From: Filosporella fistucella
Lineage: Eukaryota; Ascomycota; Leotiomycetes; Helotiales
NCBI GenBank assembly: GCA_030077755.1
Contig: JAQJZZ010000011.1
Location: 372,001 to 436,000, forward strand
Reading direction: 5' to 3'
Length of the DNA stretch: 64,000 nucleotides
Part shown: one piece after another, positions 45,481-57,638 of the stretch
How positions within the stretch are numbered: the first letter of the stretch is position 1
Layout of the letters: every line of letters starts with the position of its first letter
Made by a program: the position numbers and the translations under genes
The notes under the pieces: model-generated
Database searches by the model: none
Told to the model about the DNA's origin: nothing
Seen by the model: the letters and a program-made list of their open reading frames with translations, nothing else

Positions 45481-48400
45481 AGAGTTTTTTGTTGATGGTT
45501 AGATGGGATTTGAGAAGCTGGAAAAGAGTATCGGGGATGGATGGTAAAGATTTTTGGGAAGAAAGTGGAGTAAGTAATTTTTGTAAGGCTCAACGAGGTT
45601 ATTGAGACGAGCTTTCGGTTCCGGTGTAATGGATTTGAACTACCTCCCTACACAAGTGAAGCCAAGCCAAGTAATACCATCTTCTCCCTAACATTCTACC
45701 AATTCTCTATTCCCAAATATCTCTTCTCCTACTCTTCTACCCCTTCCATTCTCTCAATCACACTCACTCACCTTCACCAAAGTCACCCACTTCACAATTA
45801 CCAAAGCCACATACCTACCATCCTCGCCAAGCCCCTAGAAAAACCGCGTACCTTACATACTCCCTTCCCGCCTCGCCATCGCCACACCCAACAAGCTACC
45901 TTCCCTACGCCAAACCATTGTGGCTGCCCAAAACACGGCATATTCACGCTATATCTAAGAATAATTTCCACAGTGATCCATCGCGTGTGGTAGATGCATG
46001 GCAGATGAAAAATCTTGATTTCGATGGCAAGGACGTCATGTATTTTAGATAGGGGAAGGGATGGAAGGCAAGAGTGGGATGGATAGATAGGGAGAGGAGG
46101 GAGAGATGAAGCTTTTTTCCAGCAGGTAATGAGATCTTTTAGATTTTGGATAAGTAGTGAAAGGAGGTGGTGTTATATGTGAAATTACAAGTGCAAGATA
46201 TAGTTTAAATCTAAGTGACATTTACACCTCTATGCTTTGCCTCTCAATAAGGTAACAATTGCAGACAAATTATTAGTACCTATCATAAATTTTGATATCT
46301 CAACGCTCTACTAGGCTCTGGAGTCTAACCTCAATTCCCCATCATCCTTCACATATCAACACCCTTCTCCCTACAATCTATCTTCTCTACCTCTCTCTAT
46401 CTTCTGAAGCCTATCTTCCTCGTCCCAAGAACAAAGCTCCACGTACATCATATCAAAGACATGAAGCATTAATACTCCGACTCGATGCGCAACAAGAATT
46501 TTGACAGGAAACGGTTGTTTCATTTCGCCGTTGTGAGCCGCTTATCTTCTACATAATTATTTGCATATTGTGCATCTGCTCTGTACTGTGACACCTGAGA
46601 TAGAAGTCACGCTCTTAGAAGATAAGGGAAGAGAAAATAGTGTTTAGGTATTCTGAATACCCTCCTCTCCACCCACCTCTCCTCCCTACCAGTGTCTCTT
46701 CTCGAACCTCAAATTCAGCACAATCAATGCCAAAACATCATGCCATCCTTATCACCTACCTCCCATACACGCAAAACCCAAATTCCCGCTGTCAAACCAT
46801 CGCATAAAACGGCCATCCACTCACAGACCCAACCGTATCATCGTCTCAGCCTCGAAGCCTCATCCGAAGGAGTGCATACACGCAGTACCTAAACTCAACC
46901 ACCAGATACAAAACCTTACCATTAACTTTCCTCGTATCTTCATCTATCCTAAAATAACACAGCCTTCTTGACTTCAACCAATAATCCCCAGGGATAACCA
47001 TTTCTATCTCGTAGGACGGAAACCTTGCATGTTGATAGACGCTTTGTCTTTTCTTTACCTTGCCTACCCATATACCATACATCCATACCCATGGATATCG
47101 AACCATTAACCGCGTGTTTCCGCGCGCAGAGGAGGCAGTACGTGACCAATAAATCTTCGTGACAGATGAGAAACATAATCCACAGAAACAAGAAGAAAAT
47201 ATATCTATATCCTCCATACCCACAAATAACCGAGAGGAAACAAAAGTAAAACAACCCAATTCTCCTCCAACCTCCTGAAAATACCCTCAATACATCTATC
47301 TCCGGACTTATTCCAGATAGGGTAAGTGAGAGTTAGGGAGGAAAGAAGAGAGACAGTGGAAATTTGAGGCGGTGGCTTTTGCCACCACATGTTTGAAAAA
47401 GCAAAAACAGTGCGAGGATAGAGGAGAGGGAGAAGAAATTCAGGGGTTGGAGAATAGAGGAGAGAGAGGTGATAGGAGAGTGATGATAGTAGGATTTAGA
47501 GAATTCACCGCAAGTGGGTTTTAACTCTGAGAGTTTGGGTGCGGAAATTGAGATACAGAGGAAGAGATCCAGAAATGGTTGTCAGAATCGGGATGGGAAA
47601 ATGCCGACAACTGCAAAATGAGGCGCGTGGGGATTATCCATACACGTGACACTTCTCCATGTCGCACCAAAACAATAGATTTTCAACTCTACATTCACAA
47701 GACGATCCCGAAATGCTATTCAATCTACACAATCCAAGTCTCTACTCTACATGTTCCATCTCCGTCTCCCTATAAGCTCTTCCCTCCTCCCTGCCCTCCC
47801 TCCAACACTTCCCACCAAGACCTTCCCATCACCACCAAGAAAACACACTCTAACCCCAAGTCCATGTTCTTGGAAGACCCTCCATAACCCGGCTTCCCAC
47901 ATAATGATGAGTTGTTTGCCTCTCGTTTCCAGCCCGGTCCATCGCAAGTAAGGAAGCTTAAGCTGAAGAATGAGTGAGAGAAGTAAAGCAGGTTCCCGAT
48001 GCTATTGCATATCGTTTATCTATCTCTTGTCTGTCGTGACCCGAGTGGGAGGAGAAGCCGAATGCTGTACGATTGTATCCCTGTGGAACGCGAGAGAGGG
48101 GATCGAGGGTACCTACCTACCGAACCTGTTTACTTACAAAATGGACTGGGTAATGGGTCAAGTCGTACAAACTTTCCTCGAGGTGGCAGTGTCTTTCGTA
48201 GTAAATACCCAAGGTAGCAGGAAAGTATAAATCACCTCACAACGTAGACATGCGCATGTAGATAAAATTGCTTCTCTCGTAGAATATTCAACCTTCCCGC
48301 ACTCTATATCTCTATCCCATATCACGTAGAATATACTCAGACCTCCGAAGAACGCGGAAGCAAGGAAGTTTTCATTCGGAGGATATGTGAATCACAAGAC

Positions 48401-48861
48401 TTACATTCATTCCACGGTAGTTTGAGTCAACAACACCTCATCACTGTCACCACAACGTCATATCATAACTCAAAATAATCATAATTCGTCAAAATGATTA
48501 ATTTCACTAATTATGTCTTTATTAGCTATCCCAACCACAAAAGCATTGCCTATTTCCATGCATCATCTCCCATCATCACTCACTCCCACCAAACCACAAA
48601 TGAAAATGAAAAATCATAAAACTGACCAGCACCACAACAGTTGCAAGGTGCAAATACACAGGACACAAAAGCTAAGGAAATTCTCCATCATTTGACAAAA
48701 GTACATCTACTCATCCCCTGACTTGTAAAGAGAAAACTAATCCCAACGTTTGTGTGTCTTGCTTGCAAAATAAAAAAAGCCAGTCTAAATGTATCCCTTG
48801 CCCCTTCGACGCCGGTACATCAAACAAAGTTATCAACAGCTTCCAGTCAAATTATTTGCGC
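45481..48861. other. 3.4 kb gene-poor, A/T- and C-rich interval
   Basis: Long runs of low-complexity C/A/T sequence and short frames with no motif. The fragments near 45500-45720 (minus) may belong to the relic at 44821-45480. I see nothing else to annotate. Confidence 0.45.
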
Positions 48862-50308
48862 CTAGCTCTCATCCTCATTTCCATCACACTGCTTCCACAT
48901 CTTTACTTGTGAGACCTCCATTTGACCTGCTCCTGACTTGGTCCAGGTTGGATACCAAGTATCGCGAGCCTTCCAGAAGTCCAATTTGGCGCTGGGTGAT
49001 TGATCGAGCCATGGCTTGCCACTCTTTCCATCTGCGAACCAACCATTTGTTCCTCCAACTGCGACGTTCAAAATGAGATAAAATTCTTGATCGAATGGAG
49101 TTTGGTAGCGACCAGTAGATGACCATGCATCTTGAAGACGAGTTCCATTGCTATCGGAGAGAGGGAATTGACCGCGTTGCCAAAGTGGTTCGTCAAAGTT
49201 GGTGTAAAGAACTTGAAGAAGGTTGCTGTCGATATAGGTAAAGAGGTACTTTTGGGACCATTCCAAACCGAACTTGTGGGAAGTCTTGGAATAAGTTGTG
49301 TGAAGGGCGCTTCTTTTTACGTTGGTTCTCCACCAAGCATCATTAGCTGGATCAGGACCCCAGTGAAGAGCAGATGAAACAATGTTGTTTCCTCCCTGGG
49401 CATAAGTGTAGTTATTTCCTCTAGATTCCATGATATCAATCTCTCCGGACAATGGCCATGGACCATAAGTCTCGTTGACAGGCAACATCCAAATTGCAGG
49501 CCACAACCAGTCTCCAGCTGGGGTCTTTGCGGTAACCTCGACACGTCCATACTTGATAGAAGCCCCATTCTTGGTACTGATTCTTCCAGACTTGACTGGT
49601 TGAACAATTGTTCCGGCAGTAAGATTGGTTTGAGTGACGCAGTTCTTGAGTAGTGGAGATGAGCAAGTTCCATCTGCAGTCAAATTGATGACATTGTTCG
49701 AATCGATCAAAGTAGCATCTTGAAGTGTTGGCTTGATGATAAGCTTTCCATTCTGGACGTATACGTTCTCGTCTGTCAAAGTGGTCTGCTCAAATTGTCC
49801 GTTTCTGCAAGGGTTAGCCTGGTGATTCTGTCTTTCGTCTGATGTTTGCGACTCACCCAAATCCACCCACTTCTGCCTCCTTCGTCCACATATTGGTATT
49901 GAGTCCTCCTGAGAAATCATCGCTCATGACCAAGCAGTATTTATGATGTACAACAGAAGAAAGACCGTCATATATGAGGAAACCAGCAATTCCGAACCCC
50001 AATAATAAACCAATCATTGGAATGATGGTAACCCACTTCTCCTTGGGATCTACCTTCGCCCTCCATGGTTGCTCAACCTCTCCTTTCCGTACTCTTCTCG
50101 AATGGAAATATCTTGAAGGAAGTGCTCTGACAGCTGAAGATGAACCGAATGATGAAGCGGGTCTTGAAGGAAAAGGTGAAGCGAAAGGATTTGCTCTCGG
50201 AGCTGGTGAGATATCATCTCCAAATGGATTACTCCTGCTCTCAGGTGTTCCTGGACGCATTGGAGTTGTAGCGGTAGATGCACCGTTTCCTCTGTATTGT
50301 GCCTCCAT
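48862..50308 (-). CDS. Membrane-anchored GH16 beta-1,3-glucanase-like protein
   Basis: A 464-residue type II membrane protein. Model: exon 1 50308-49857, 52-nt intron 49856-49805 (gtgagt...cttgcag), exon 2 49804-48862; the split Gly codon joins VGGF to GNGQFEQTT. A Ser/Pro-rich cytosolic tail of about 90 residues leads to one helix at about 93-113 (VTIIPMIGLLLGFGIAGFLIY), then the GH16 jelly-roll. The catalytic motif is intact: GEIDIMES with Glu272 (nucleophile), Asp274 and Glu277 (acid/base) in ExDxxE. Other marks are WPAIWMLP, ALHWGP, GLEWSQ and LILNVAVGGTNGW. The sequence resembles laminarinase/GNBP-like fungal GH16 proteins acting on wall beta-1,3-glucan. Several NxS/T sites are present. 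A role in remodelling the fungus's own wall is more likely than secreted digestion because of the anchor. Confidence 0.9.
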
Positions 50309-53300
50309 CTCGCGTTTCCCAAAGAGGGATTCGACGCAAAGTAGAGTATATATTAAAGATTAGAAGTGTAGAACTAGAATGTTGAAAGTCAAGTCGTTGT
50401 CGATCTTCGAAAACGAGTGTCGAGAGTTGGATGTTGTTGTGGGAACAGATGTCTTTCGAGAAGGGACAAAAAAGAAAGTTGGTGACAAGGTATATCAAGT
50501 TGTGGCTCGATAGGTAAGTTGGATGGAAGATTGCTGGGATTTCTGGTGCAAGGACGCGAAAAGCCACTCCACTCAACACGGGCCGTCGATCTCAGTTTCT
50601 AGCCAGGAGGGCAGGGGAGGACGAGCAGGAGTACGGTACGGTAGGGTAGCAGGAAGAGTGCAGGCAGGCAGGTCAGAGGGTGCGGCGACTGGCGAGACTG
50701 GTAGCGATTTCCGATAGTCTGATAGAGGCTCTTGCGGAAGCGTGGGAGTGAGTACCTAGTATGATAGTCTAGTGAGCAGATATTTCAGGCTGGACGCTGA
50801 ATAGGGCGCAAATTCAGGATGCGGATGGAAAATGGTGAAAGTCTGGGTGAGGCGAGATGTGCTAGTAGATTGGTGACTCTCAAATTGGAAATTTAGTTCT
50901 TTGGTGGTAGAACTTGTTCAGCTTGGGAATGAGCCAACTAACAACAACAATGGAAGAAGTGGATGGTGTTAGAGGGAGAGAACAGAGCAAAGGAGGCCAG
51001 CAGAATAAAGTAGGGCAGATAGGAGAGTTACTTTGGTCGAAGCAGAAAGGTGCGGTGGCTGATACCGAGTGACTTGGAATAATGAAGCCGGCAGGAGCAA
51101 CAGAAGGGGGAAAGGTAGAAGGGCAGCGGCAAACCTCGCTCACATTCATTCACTAACACACACACACACATCCACTCACTACCAGTCAGTAGTCTGTCAA
51201 TGCCACGAACAGGAAGACATACCGCAGACGCAGACTCAAATCTTAACGCTAGGTGCCTACCCTCCGAGCCTACTGAACACCGTTTGCCCACCCTTTAAAC
51301 GCTGAAATTGGCAGGTCTGGTACCTTCTTGGCACTCGTCAATAACAGGAAGTAGTATCGTTGTCCTACTGTTCCCAATCTGTGCCACGGCCTCTTTCGGC
51401 CATATTCAACCGATATTCTTTTCTCCTTCTTCTTCTGAGACGCAACCAACCATCTGGAAAAATACGATGGAGGTCACAGCCATTGTACCTGTCTGTCACT
51501 CACCGTCATGGGTCAGGGTAAGGTTACAATATGCTGTACTGTACTGTGTTCCTCCGTACGAGTATTCGGCATGCTCAGGGGTCTTGAACGTGGATAGCCA
51601 CCTGCACCTAACCTTACTCCCCCTGCTAGAGAACTTTCCCCTCTCTCTTTGCCTGAAAAGACGATGGATGTTGGTAAAGACCCACATAGATTGTCGCTAC
51701 TGCAGGCCCCAGTCACCCTTAAGGCGGCGAATACAACATCCGAATCGTGGCGCCTGTTTACCCCTGACCAAGAAAGTCATTTCACCTCCATTACGGAGCT
51801 TGTACAATTTGGGAAAATAAGGCCGCACCACCAAGAAAACCGACGGGAGCTAATACCTGGGGCATTGAAGATAAACCACTTTCGGTGTTACAACTTGCAC
51901 CTCTGAACATACCTATCGATGTCTCTCGGGTCCTGAATATTGGCAGTACAAGCATCAATAATTTCGGAATCCACCATTCCAGAACCCAAGCGTCGGCGAT
52001 TCCTGGCATCAATAGTCTATATCAGGAAGACCTTATCATCGTATGTAGCTTTTCGTCATTACCGTTCTGGCCAAGAGATCTCATCGATCGAAGGCTGTGT
52101 GTCAATATTTCTACGAGAATTCGCCCCTTCAATTACCGCAGCTTTCGAGATATTCGAACCTCGATTTCTAAGGTCTGGATATAGGCCCCAAGTAAGTCTC
52201 TAACAAAGTCAAACCTGGAGCTGAAAACCTCCATTGAAAACATCCACCGAAAACCTCCTTATCCCCGATTTAGACATCAAAAAAAAGAAAGCTTGTCTAA
52301 GACAGAAATTTCCACATAAATTCAGCTATCTCGGTATACCACATCTCCAAATGAGGTATTACTTACTTCCACACCATGTCCACATGGGAACAAGCCAATC
52401 TTTCGTTGCCATACTACTGCAACCATATCAAAATAGTTCAACCCACGTCACAAGTTTTTCATGTATCCACATGCCGTTCGCCGCAAGTTTTGCGGCTACA
52501 TTAGGTGCATCAACTTAAAATGCAGAGTCTGCAGAAGCGCCGTATAGGAACAGGTTTCTACACCAGATAAGCACTTGTCTCTCAACAGAGTGTTTGATGA
52601 GTCGCTGGAGATATGAATGGGCTCATACCAGTGTTGATAGCCAATCGCAAGTTGTAGATCAAACACATTTGTATTCTATTATGAAGCCGGCAGTTATCTT
52701 CCCCTGTGTGAAAAATTCCTGTTGGACGTGGCAAGGCTGAACGTCCCGAGGTTTTGTGTCAAAATATTCCCGAGTAGGAGTTTAGTGTTACACGTGATCC
52801 GCCTCGATGTTGAGGAGGAGACTTTCCAAGTTTCTTATCTGCAAGTGGCCCCAACACATTCATCTCTTACGTGCAAGTATGTAGAACCTTTCCACTACAA
52901 ACACCCACGTCTTTTCTCTTTCCGCCCTCTTCGATCTCGCAAGCTGCTCTCAAACTCGTATTCAAATCCTTCCATCTCCAAAAAAGCAAATTTCATATCA
53001 CGGTTTCTACCCGTACAGTTTCAACTCTCGGCCCCTCAACCCACTTCAGATGTCATAGCTGTCAATATCATCAAGCTGTACAGGATAGACTTAAATACGA
53101 GCGCACAAACACTCCACACCTAACTTTCTTACTTTGCGTTATCTTCACCCCTCAAAAACAAGCAAAAATACTTCACCTTCCCGTCCAAACAGGTACCCCT
53201 CGTTTCAACCCCTCCTTCCACATGTCAAAGCTGTATATCGTAAAATACGATGTATATTTTGTTCGAAAACCAGTTTTCTTAGGAAGTTTACGATGACATA

Positions 53301-54601
53301 CACATATCTGAATTTTGGTTCTGACTAATTTCAGAGTTCGACCTGTATGCGTGCTGAAGTTTCATCTAGTCATACTTTACCAAATAGCTTGCTTCTCCTC
53401 CAAAAATTCTCAGTGAAATCCCGTCTCTGAACTTTTATGTTGCATCATTTCTACTCTTTCCCCTCATCTCCAGTTCAGTAATCAACTCCGCTATCACATA
53501 ACTTTTTTCCATACCGTACTACACTACTTCCATTCTCTACACGTGCAGTACATAAGTCTATGCATTCTCTATATCGCGGCTCAAACAAACTACCTATGCA
53601 ATGCAAAACCCTATCTTTTCTTTCCATCCAATAAATCAATTCCCATGTCATCCTCAACAACAATCCCGTACCTATTTTTAGACACATGCAATTCTGAGCT
53701 CTTAGATCGGAGTCGCCACCGCGCTTCAATTGTGGTGTGTAGATCGCTTCATAGCTGCAGAAATGATGGACCAATCGCTTTCTGCGAACCAAGAATTTTA
53801 TCAGAGAAAAAGACTAGGTTTGAGAACTGGAATTGAATGATACTTTTATTTCAAGAGTCTTTTTGAGAAGAGATGATGTATTATTTCTCATGTATTATTT
53901 CCCTTGTTACTTAGTGGCAAGCAAGTACAAGCCATCAATTCCAACATCAGAAAAAATCGATGCATTAAAAAACCTTCCCATCTACCCCCGCAATACCAAC
54001 ATCAAACCCATCATCACCCCGCATCCTCTATATTAATTATCATATTAAGCCAAGATCTCAACGCTCTCGTTACATAACACCTTCCTCTCCTAGCTCCCAA
54101 GAATTATTTGTGCGAGTTGTCGTATTTGCATCTGCATCTGCATTTCGACGATGCATGTGCGGAAGTAGGTAAAATACTACCTCCCTATCCCATCCATTCC
54201 TGCGGCTTAAGCTACGCCGCAGAAATACATGTACGTACCTACCCAAGCAAATAAATAAATTACAGAGATCAAGTGATGTTCTTCAATTATGATAACTGCC
54301 TATTCCATCTCTCCTTCGCACAATCCCGATACTTCTAGACGAGAATAATATATCTCGCTACCATTCTCACGGTGCCTTTCATTGTATATTATTTTGCCTA
54401 ATTAGAACTCCCTAGTTCCTCTCTATCTAGACTCTAGACAGACGGAAGATTACCCCGCTTTCACTTTTCTTTCAACCTAGATATTTGTTTTAATATCCTT
54501 TCCCCCGCATGCACGAGTTTACACCCTGGGATGGAAGGTGGGAGGTGGATGCTTCTAGAAGGTGGTTCATGGTTGGTTTGAGGCGTGGTTGATTGTAATA
54601 T

Positions 54602-54622
54602 AGGTAGGTAGGTAGGTAGGTA
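54602..54622. repeat. GGTA tetranucleotide microsatellite
   Basis: Five uninterrupted AGGT/GGTA units (taggtaggtaggtaggtagg) in non-coding DNA. Confidence 0.85.
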
Positions 54623-55475
54623 CTTTGGATAATTGAAGAAGTGGTGGGATGGTGGGGTAGATGACCCCGCGGTTCGTAACTTTGTTTTTGGGAATGGATG
54701 GAGGGGCAAAGTAGGTGTGTGAGATTGAGATTTAAGGATGGGTGTGAGGGGCGCGGTTGAGAGGTGGGGGAGGGAGGTGAGAGGTAGGGAGTATATCCAT
54801 TGAAGAGATATGTAGATATGTAGCTACGATGCCAGAGGAAGAGCGAGTTGCGGAGCAATGGATTAGAAAGATGAAGAATATTCCCCTCTATACGAGAATT
54901 TTGAAACTTCAAATATGTCATGGAAAGGCGGCATCTGGGAGACTTGGTAGCAGTGAAATAGATAGAAACTATACATCTTTACCTCCATCATATTTTCAAC
55001 TACCAGGTGAACTGGCTTATAACAGGATGGCATAACAGCTTAGCTCTCACTTTTAAATAGAATGAAGTATCTGCGATAAAGATATCGTGATGGTAATATA
55101 ACATGACTATGAAGCTGGATGGTTAGGACAATTGAGATATATACGTTGAGTTATTTCTAACACTATCACGGTAGTCAAATAAGTATACTAATCACGAACT
55201 CAACTCAGTCCAATTCCATGCAATTCAATTTCACTCTCCCACAGCCCTTCTGAAAAAAGTATACAAACACCCATCTGACAGACTAGGAACACTCATCATG
55301 CATAACCTTTGTAGGCAGACCTGGATATTGGGAGTAACGAATAGTCAGGCGCCAAAGCTCCAAGTCTTAGGATTTGGGTTGGAGAAGTTGTTGGTTGTGC
55401 TGTTTGTAAAGAATATGAGGCTCTGGATGGGAAGATTACAGCGAGTGGGATATTGGGTTTTTGCTGTTAATGATT

Positions 55476-55615
55476 GTTGTCAAAATAGGTGGTTGATGAT
55501 AGTACTATCGTCAAGACTTTCTGCCGTCGTCAAAATTTTCTTGTCATCAATAGCTACTGTCGTCAACAATCTACTGTAGTCAATGACATCCACCGTCAAC
55601 CTCTCCCTCCGTCAA
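55476..55615. repeat. Degenerate array of GTCAA-containing units
   Basis: GTCAA recurs at 55510, 55529, 55562, 55579, 55595 and 55611, with a variant GTCATCAA at 55543 and a further copy near 55479. Toward the end the spacing is 16-17 bp. Flanks are C/T-rich. It is an eroded tandem repeat or a cluster of binding sites. Confidence 0.55.
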
Positions 55616-57638
55616 CTTATCCCTCCATCCTCTACCCATCACACCTTAGCTTAATTTCCTGTCCCTGAATCTCCAGAAACCAAGATATACAATATCTCCT
55701 TATACACATATTTGCCTGACTATACCCAAAAGCCCGTGTCCTCCCTTGTTGTTCTATACTTGCCTCTTCTCATTTTCCTCCACATCTTCCACTGTCAACT
55801 TTCTCTAACATAATCATACCTTCAATCCTAAGCATGATGGATTATGGAAGTAGAGGTGTGGCTTTTATAGCTAGATAGGTGGTAGAGAGGGCAAGGAAAG
55901 GCCGCAGAGGAATGGGGGAGACATGGGAAAGGCAAGTGGACGAGTGACTTGATGGGTGGTGAGTGGTTAATAGGAAAGAGGGAGTAGAGAGGTAAGATCC
56001 CGGTGTAGAGTTTGAGATCAGGAAGTTGGATTGGTTCGCTTTAGGTGGGCTCGGGAAATGGTGCCTTTGAAACTTGGAATATGAAAAGTGAGGAAGTTGG
56101 CGTGGAGATGAGTGAGAGGTAAACTTAGAGATTGATATGAGGTGAGATTAAAGGGGCGGGGATATAATGAGGCAAACTATTGGGAGGGGAATGTCGAAGA
56201 GGCAGAGATGATGTGAGAAGACTGAACGTGTTTGATGATCGATAGTATGGCAGTGAAGTGGAGGGAAAGTAAAACGAAAGTTTACCTTTTCTTAAAGAAA
56301 AGAGTTGAAGGTAGGAAAGGAGAAACTGAAATGCTTCCCGAATCCTGATCTTTATGAGAGAGCAGTATAGGATGATTCCCAAAGTATGACTATATATCTA
56401 GAGCTCCGTTCAAATGATACGCGAAGATTTGAGTATTTATGGTGTAAATCTACTGTAGGGCTTCTCTGCAAAAAAAAGAGGATACGGGCAGCAGTATTGA
56501 AAACGCTAGGCAATAGCAACAAAGCATGAGAGTGAGATTCCCCGAACAAGCTGTATATTTGTAGAATCAGAGCAGCTGCATACTATTTACAGCCAAGTAG
56601 TTAATTATTGTTCCTTCAATAAAAGATATGTGGAAAATTGGAGTCTAAACATGGACTTAGACGTAGCGTGTTGGGAAAGGGTTACCTTTGAAATGACAAC
56701 GAGAAGGAGCAAAAATTCGGAGGGAATTCTGAGAAAGAGAGTCAAATAGAAGCACAATGGGATAGCTAAATCTGGGTTAAAAAGTAAAGTAGGTTGAATA
56801 TATTCAGTTTGAGATAACAACGATCCTCGCCGAGGACGTCGAGTCTATGTTTGCTCATTGTCCCGACGCAGGATGTGGTTGGTACGCAGAACTACAGAAG
56901 TTCCAGGCAATGACAGATTTTGCCAGAGTAGATGCAGAAAATATGGTGTAGCCAGATATTTTGATAAGTAGGCAGTTTGCTGAATTCCAAGATGCCAACT
57001 CTCAACTTCAGCCAAAAGTGAGATCCAAACTTTGAACCAGCAACGCAACAACGGTAGACCATTCGCATGATAAAGGCAGAAGCACCCATTTGTAAGTCGA
57101 TAAACATAGAAAGCCTTGTATCTATCTCGAGAGGCTCTCACAACTTGCTAATATCAGTTCTTTGCTTGCATAAGGCCTCTGCCTCTTTAGGGATTTTCAG
57201 GGGTAAATAGCCACTGAGATTTGAGGCTGAGTTGCTAAAACACTATTCTATCTCAACGACCACAATGTTTTGTGAAGGTCGTAGACAGAGAATTTGCTTG
57301 ACGATATATACAGATACCTTCTTCAACCCTTGTTGCACAAAATTCCCATCAGAGGAACGCAAAACTCAATCACGAGGCGTACCTGAAACCGCACGTCATT
57401 GGGCCGGAAGCTCTGAAGCTTCCCCGGAAATCGGATGCCCATACGAAGTAAATAAAATCACAGGTCCAACCAACGTCTCATGCACACTGCCGTGCAAACT
57501 TCTCCTGACGATTCACCTCCTTCATCTCAAGTCAGAAGTCTCACTCCCTCCATCAATACATGCTGCCTACAACTTGAATAGCTACCGCGAGGATAGCAAC
57601 ATAGCTTCACCCCTGAGCAACATTCCGCTCCATCCATC

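Larger units (their letters stand above)
50309..57638. other. 7.3 kb gene desert
   Basis: The largest stretch without a gene here. Contents I can name are the GH16 promoter side (50309-51000, G/A-rich), a short CA run near 51160-51172, a GGTA microsatellite at 54602-54622, GTCAA repeats at about 55476-55615, long A/G-rich stretches at 55840-56330, and the GH3 promoter and leader from about 57200. Frames such as 51308-51820 and 52722-53123 have no motif and compete with other frames. Multi-exon or RNA genes could be missed. Confidence 0.45.

Noticed and set aside
45620..45660. Sequence resembling a tRNA T-arm on the minus strand (GTTCAAATCC)
   Set aside because: The flanking bases do not pair as a T-stem or acceptor stem, and no D-arm or anticodon arm is visible.
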